Positions 60,744 to 64,000 of a stretch of DNA of 64,000 nucleotides are shown here, one piece after another (the stretch's first letter is position 1; each line of letters begins with the position of its first letter). The DNA is from Roseiflexus sp. RS-1 (GTDB lineage: Bacteria; Chloroflexota; Chloroflexia; Chloroflexales; Roseiflexaceae), in contig NC_009523.1 of assembly GCF_000016665.1 (NCBI RefSeq), positions 5,455,501 to 5,519,500 of the forward strand, given 5' to 3'. A program made the translations under genes and the position numbers. Below the pieces are notes generated by a model. That model had not been told where the DNA came from, ran no database searches, and worked only from the letters and a program-made list of their open reading frames with translations.

Positions 60744-62789
60744 TTATCCGTCAGTCACCGTCGTCGCCGGATATGACCAGACACGAACACTATTGCGACC
60801 GCTGCGCTTGGCGATATACAATGCCCGATCAGCGCGATCAATGACGGCATCAAGCGTGACGTGATCATCGGGATGATAGACTGCTGCGCCGACACTGATC
60901 GTGAGCGAAATCGATCCGTAATCGGTCACAAATGGAGCACGCTCAACGGCGATGCGCAGGCGCTCGGCGATCTGTCCGGCGGCGTGGATGTCGGTTTCAG
61001 GGAGCGCCACCGCAAATTCTTCGCCGCCGTAGCGACCGATAATGTCAATCACGCGCAACTGATTGCGGCAACGTTCTGCCACGCCACGCAACACCTGATC
61101 ACCGGCTGCGTGCCCGTAGGTGTCGTTGACCGACTTGAAATGATCAACATCGATCATGAGGATTGCCAGCGGATGCAACGTGCGTTGACTGCGTTGAAAC
61201 TCGCGTCTGACATTCTCGAAGAAGGTACGTCGATTCCAGACGCCGGTCAGTTCATCAATGGTTGCATGGCGACGCGCTTCGGCGAACAGGTGCGCATTGT
61301 TGATGGCAATCGCCGCCGTCGCCCCAAGCAGTTCGAGTGCGCTGCAGTCGGCGTCAGTATACGCATATGGTCGAGACGCACGAACGAGAATTGCACCGAT
61401 GACCCGCCCGCCGCGCCGCATGACGGCAACGAGCACGCTGCTGCCGCATTCATCATGGTCACAGCGCAACGATTCCCGGTTCGTAATTGCGCGGTTCGCC
61501 AGATCGGCGCACGCTTTGCTGTATGCGCGCCCGACGCAGTAGATAACCCCCGCTGGACCCTGCTCACCCATCTTGAGCGCAATCAGAAAGCCATCGCACG
61601 GAACCAGCGATATCGTGGCGCGATAGATCTCGTCGTAGATCTGGTTCAGATCGAACAGGGTGCCGAGACGTTGACTCGCTTCGTACAGACGGGTGCGCAC
61701 GTCCGCTTCACGCCGTGCGTCTTCAAAAAGACGCGCATTCTCAATCGCAATAGCAGCCGTCGTCGCCACTTGATCAAGCATCTCAAGGTCACTGGCTGAA
61801 TACACGCAGGTCGCGCGCACGTGCACCGACATCACGCCCAATATCCGGTCGCCACGCCGCATGACGATCAGCAGGCGCGTGTCTCGACCGCCACCCGTGA
61901 TGCACAGCGATTGTCCGCCAGCAATCGCCTGCGCCACTGCATCATCCAGGGTATGGTTGTCCTGATCGGGCTGGTCACTGCTGGAGTAGACAGTGTTCAA
62001 TCGCTCACTGCCAGGATCGACCAGGGATAGCGCGAAGGAATCGCAGGGAATGAGCGATGCTACCGCCTGATGAATAGCCCGGTAGAGGTGCGGCAGATCG
62101 AGGATCGCGCCGATCTGTTGACTGGCGTTGAACAGCGCCGCCCGGCGCTCCGCTTCCTGAATGGCTGCCTGATAGTGCCGGAGGCGCTCAATGGTCAGTC
62201 CTATTTGCCTGCCAATAACCGTCAGAATGTTCAGGTCGTGAACCGTAAATGGTTCATCGCGTCCGATACGATAGACCGCGAGGACGCCGATCGGTCGCCC
62301 ATCGGCAACGACCGGCACACCAACGACGGCGCGTACATCGTGCTCAACAAGTTCGCGCAGCGCGCGCTCGCTGCGATGATAGCCGTTCACCAGCGCTGGC
62401 AAACGTTCGTCAATGATCTTCCAGGCAAGCGAAGAACTGCGGGGGAGATGCAGCCCCTGCAATGCCTCTGGCACCCCGAAGGTGTAGCGAAACTCCAGTT
62501 TCTCACCGTCCGGTGTGATCAGCGGGAGTGCGCCAGCGTCTGCTTCGACCAGGTCAACAACCAGACGCATCAATTCAGGCATGATGCTCTCAATGTCGTG
62601 TGCACTGTGCAACAGTTGCGTCAGGAGATTGAGCTGTCGTTCGCGTTTGAGCGTCTGCGCAACCGATTTGTGCTCGACGCCATCGCCAGTATCGGCAACA
62701 ACCCGGATATGGGCTGCGCTGTTCACAGCACGCGCCTGAAGCAAAGCATCGGCGGATTGCCGTGTTTCGCTGTGACCTGCCTGGGTCAT
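60744..62789 (-). CDS. Diguanylate cyclase with three GAF domains
   Basis: About 681 residues from ATG 62789. Three GAF domains lie at about 60-210, 220-370 and 380-510 (ALFNASQQIGAILDLPHLYR and RLYEASQRLGTLFDLNQIYD start the second and third). The GGDEF domain shows DELTGVWNRRTFFENVRREF, LMIDVDHFKSVNDTYGHAAG and the active site RYGGEEFAVALPETD. GGEEF is catalytically competent; no RxxD inhibitory site is obvious. It should make cyclic di-GMP in response to ligands in the GAF domains. No membrane segment. Confidence 0.9.
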   Translation of the reverse strand: MTQAGHSETRQSADALLQARAVNSAAHIRVVADTGDGVEHKSVAQTLKRERQLNLLTQLLHSAHDIESIMPELMRLVVDLVEADAGALPLITPDGEKLEFRYTFGVPEALQGLHLPRSSSLAWKIIDERLPALVNGYHRSERALRELVEHDVRAVVGVPVVADGRPIGVLAVYRIGRDEPFTVHDLNILTVIGRQIGLTIERLRHYQAAIQEAERRAALFNASQQIGAILDLPHLYRAIHQAVASLIPCDSFALSLVDPGSERLNTVYSSSDQPDQDNHTLDDAVAQAIAGGQSLCITGGGRDTRLLIVMRRGDRILGVMSVHVRATCVYSASDLEMLDQVATTAAIAIENARLFEDARREADVRTRLYEASQRLGTLFDLNQIYDEIYRATISLVPCDGFLIALKMGEQGPAGVIYCVGRAYSKACADLANRAITNRESLRCDHDECGSSVLVAVMRRGGRVIGAILVRASRPYAYTDADCSALELLGATAAIAINNAHLFAEARRHATIDELTGVWNRRTFFENVRREFQRSQRTLHPLAILMIDVDHFKSVNDTYGHAAGDQVLRGVAERCRNQLRVIDIIGRYGGEEFAVALPETDIHAAGQIAERLRIAVERAPFVTDYGSISLTISVGAAVYHPDDHVTLDAVIDRADRALYIAKRSGRNSVRVWSYPATTVTDG

Positions 62790-62925
62790 AGATGCAAACT
62801 TTCCGTGCCTCTGTCGATACCGGGTGCCGTGGATTTTTGAGCGAGCTCGCCGCCTGTGATGTTCCATGCTACTATGCCCGACGGTATTCGTCCATAGCCG
62901 CTCGTATAGTCAGGATGACGAGTTG

Positions 62926-64000
62926 ATGACAGACGCACGGAACCCGGTGCTCCTTCCACCTGCACAGCGACGACGCGGCGCAGTGGTGATGCTGGTGATT
63001 ACTTTCCTCATGTGGGGCGGATTCTTCATGGTTATCCCCCTTATATCGATACGCTACGTTGATGACCTGGGATGGTCGGCGGGAGCGATAGGACTGGTGC
63101 TGGCGATCCGTCAGTTAACGCAGCAGGGATTGACCGTTTTCGGCGGCGCGCTGGCAGACCGGTTCGGCGCGAAGGGATTGATCGTCGTCGGCATGTTCAT
63201 TCGTGCGGTCAGTTTCAGTGCGCTGGCGCTTGCGTCAACCTATCCGCTGCTGATGATCAGCGCGCTCATGGCGGCGATTGGCGGCGCATTGTTCGATTCG
63301 CCATCGTCGGCGGCGATGGTTGCGCTTACGCGACCGGAAGAGCGCAACCGGTACTTTGCAGTGCTGGGAGTCGTGCGCAACCTGGGGATGTCCCTCGGTC
63401 CGCTGGCGGGCGCAGTGTTGCTACGGATCGATTTTGCCTTTGTTGCGCTTGCGGCGGCTGGCTGTTTCTTCATCGCTGCGGCTGTGACGTTGCTGCTCTT
63501 GCCGCCGGTGCAGGTTGCAACCGAACGCGGTGAACTGCTGGCGGGCATTCTGCTTGCGCTGCGCGACCGGCGCTTCATGGCGTTCAATGTGCTGCTGATG
63601 GGATACTGGTTCATGTGGGTGCAGATGACCATCTCGCTTCCCCTGGCGGCGCGCACGCTTGCCGGGACTGCTGATGCCGTGAGCTGGCTCTACGCCCTGA
63701 ATGCAGGAATGGGCATCGTGTTGCAGTATCCGGTGGTGCGCATCGCCGAACGCTGGTTGCGCCCGCTCCCGGTGTTGCTGATCGGCATTGCGCTGATGGC
63801 ATTGGGGTTGGGCAGCGTGGCGCTTGCCAGTACGACCGGGCTGCTGCTGGCGAGTGTGGCGATCTTTTCATTTGGCGCCTTGCTGGCTGCGCCGGGACAA
63901 CAGACGGTCGCTGCCGAACTGGCGAATCCGACGGCGCTTGGCTCGTACTTCGGCGTCAGCGCACTGGCGCTGGCGCTGGGCGGCGGGATCGGGAATTATG
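62926..64000 (+). CDS. MFS transporter, cut by the window end
   Basis: At least 358 residues, open at the right edge. VVMLVITFLMWGGFFMVIPL, LTVFGGALADRFGAKGLIVV (the loop 2-3 motif), AAIGGALFDSPSSAAMVALT and LGVVRNLGMSLGPLAGAVLL resemble the MdtH/EmrD-like drug-efflux branch. ATG 62926 has AGGA about ten bases upstream. About 11 helices are visible. Substrate unknown. Confidence 0.8.
   Translation, partial: MTDARNPVLLPPAQRRRGAVVMLVITFLMWGGFFMVIPLISIRYVDDLGWSAGAIGLVLAIRQLTQQGLTVFGGALADRFGAKGLIVVGMFIRAVSFSALALASTYPLLMISALMAAIGGALFDSPSSAAMVALTRPEERNRYFAVLGVVRNLGMSLGPLAGAVLLRIDFAFVALAAAGCFFIAAAVTLLLLPPVQVATERGELLAGILLALRDRRFMAFNVLLMGYWFMWVQMTISLPLAARTLAGTADAVSWLYALNAGMGIVLQYPVVRIAERWLRPLPVLLIGIALMALGLGSVALASTTGLLLASVAIFSFGALLAAPGQQTVAAELANPTALGSYFGVSALALALGGGIGNY

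Overview
This window looks like chromosome of a high-GC filamentous anoxygenic phototroph of the Chloroflexota, most likely Roseiflexus. The reasons are the metabolic gene mix (polyhydroxybutyrate genes, aldehyde:ferredoxin oxidoreductase-like protein, SARP/MalT-like regulator, mannose-1-phosphate guanylyltransferase fused to a phosphomannomutase-like part), the low-copy housekeeping genes, and the very large amount of short palindromic and heptameric repeat DNA. No taxonomic search could be run, so the genus is an inference.

Layout. 1-424 holds two gene fragments joined at a deletion (permease and STAS). 0.6-7.4 kb carries a ThuA-like protein, an acyl-CoA synthetase overlapping a ketopantoate reductase, and a large BTAD/LuxR-type ATPase regulator on the minus strand. 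7.4-9.9 kb is a PHA locus (phasin-like protein, phaB, phaA). 10.3-15.9 kb has a GNAT enzyme, comB, a secreted DUF5107 protein and a DUF711 protein, then repeats. 16.1-19.5 kb has a glycogen phosphorylase relic, ldhA and pgi. 19.8-27.2 kb is housekeeping: tsaE, tsaB, an AOR-family oxidoreductase, a kinase-like protein, ftsH, yebC and ruvC.

27.3-38.1 kb is an accessory island, parts of it visibly richer in AT. Its left part reads like a decayed chromosomal integron. Small genes (sseB-like, VOC, GyrI-like and two toxin-antitoxin pairs) all lie on the minus strand, separated by attC-like palindromes. They point away from a frameshifted relic of an integron-type tyrosine recombinase on the plus strand at 31268-31394. 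More attC-like sites, an internally deleted IS5-family element, duplicated gene ends, an antitoxin whose toxin is broken, a frameshifted beta-propeller gene, an MFS exporter and two small membrane proteins fill the rest.

38.5-64 kb returns to chromosome: methyltransferase, YkoF-like protein, palindromic repeat block with a MITE-like element, a glycosyltransferase with a zinc-ribbon tail, a GNAT enzyme, gdhA, a receiver-only response regulator, a VTT membrane protein, an ECF sigma and anti-sigma pair, a NarL-type sensor kinase, an O-antigen ligase-like protein, folD, tRNA-Gln, a truncated GlmU, prs, a CNNM/CBS protein, cdd, the GDP-mannose bifunctional protein, a second phasin-like gene with a palindromic operator candidate, an EamA transporter, a GAF-GGDEF protein and an MFS transporter that runs off the end.

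Themes. Storage polymer appears twice (7.4-9.9 kb and 59.1-59.5 kb). Sugar-phosphate and envelope precursors are concentrated at 40-59 kb. Several promoters seem to rely on an extended -10 (TGnTAtAAT) with no convincing -35, and two genes may be leaderless. Repeat families include three heptamer tandem arrays, a 31-bp GC-rich array, 68-bp and 48-bp palindromic units, and two MITE-like elements nested in the 48-bp unit.
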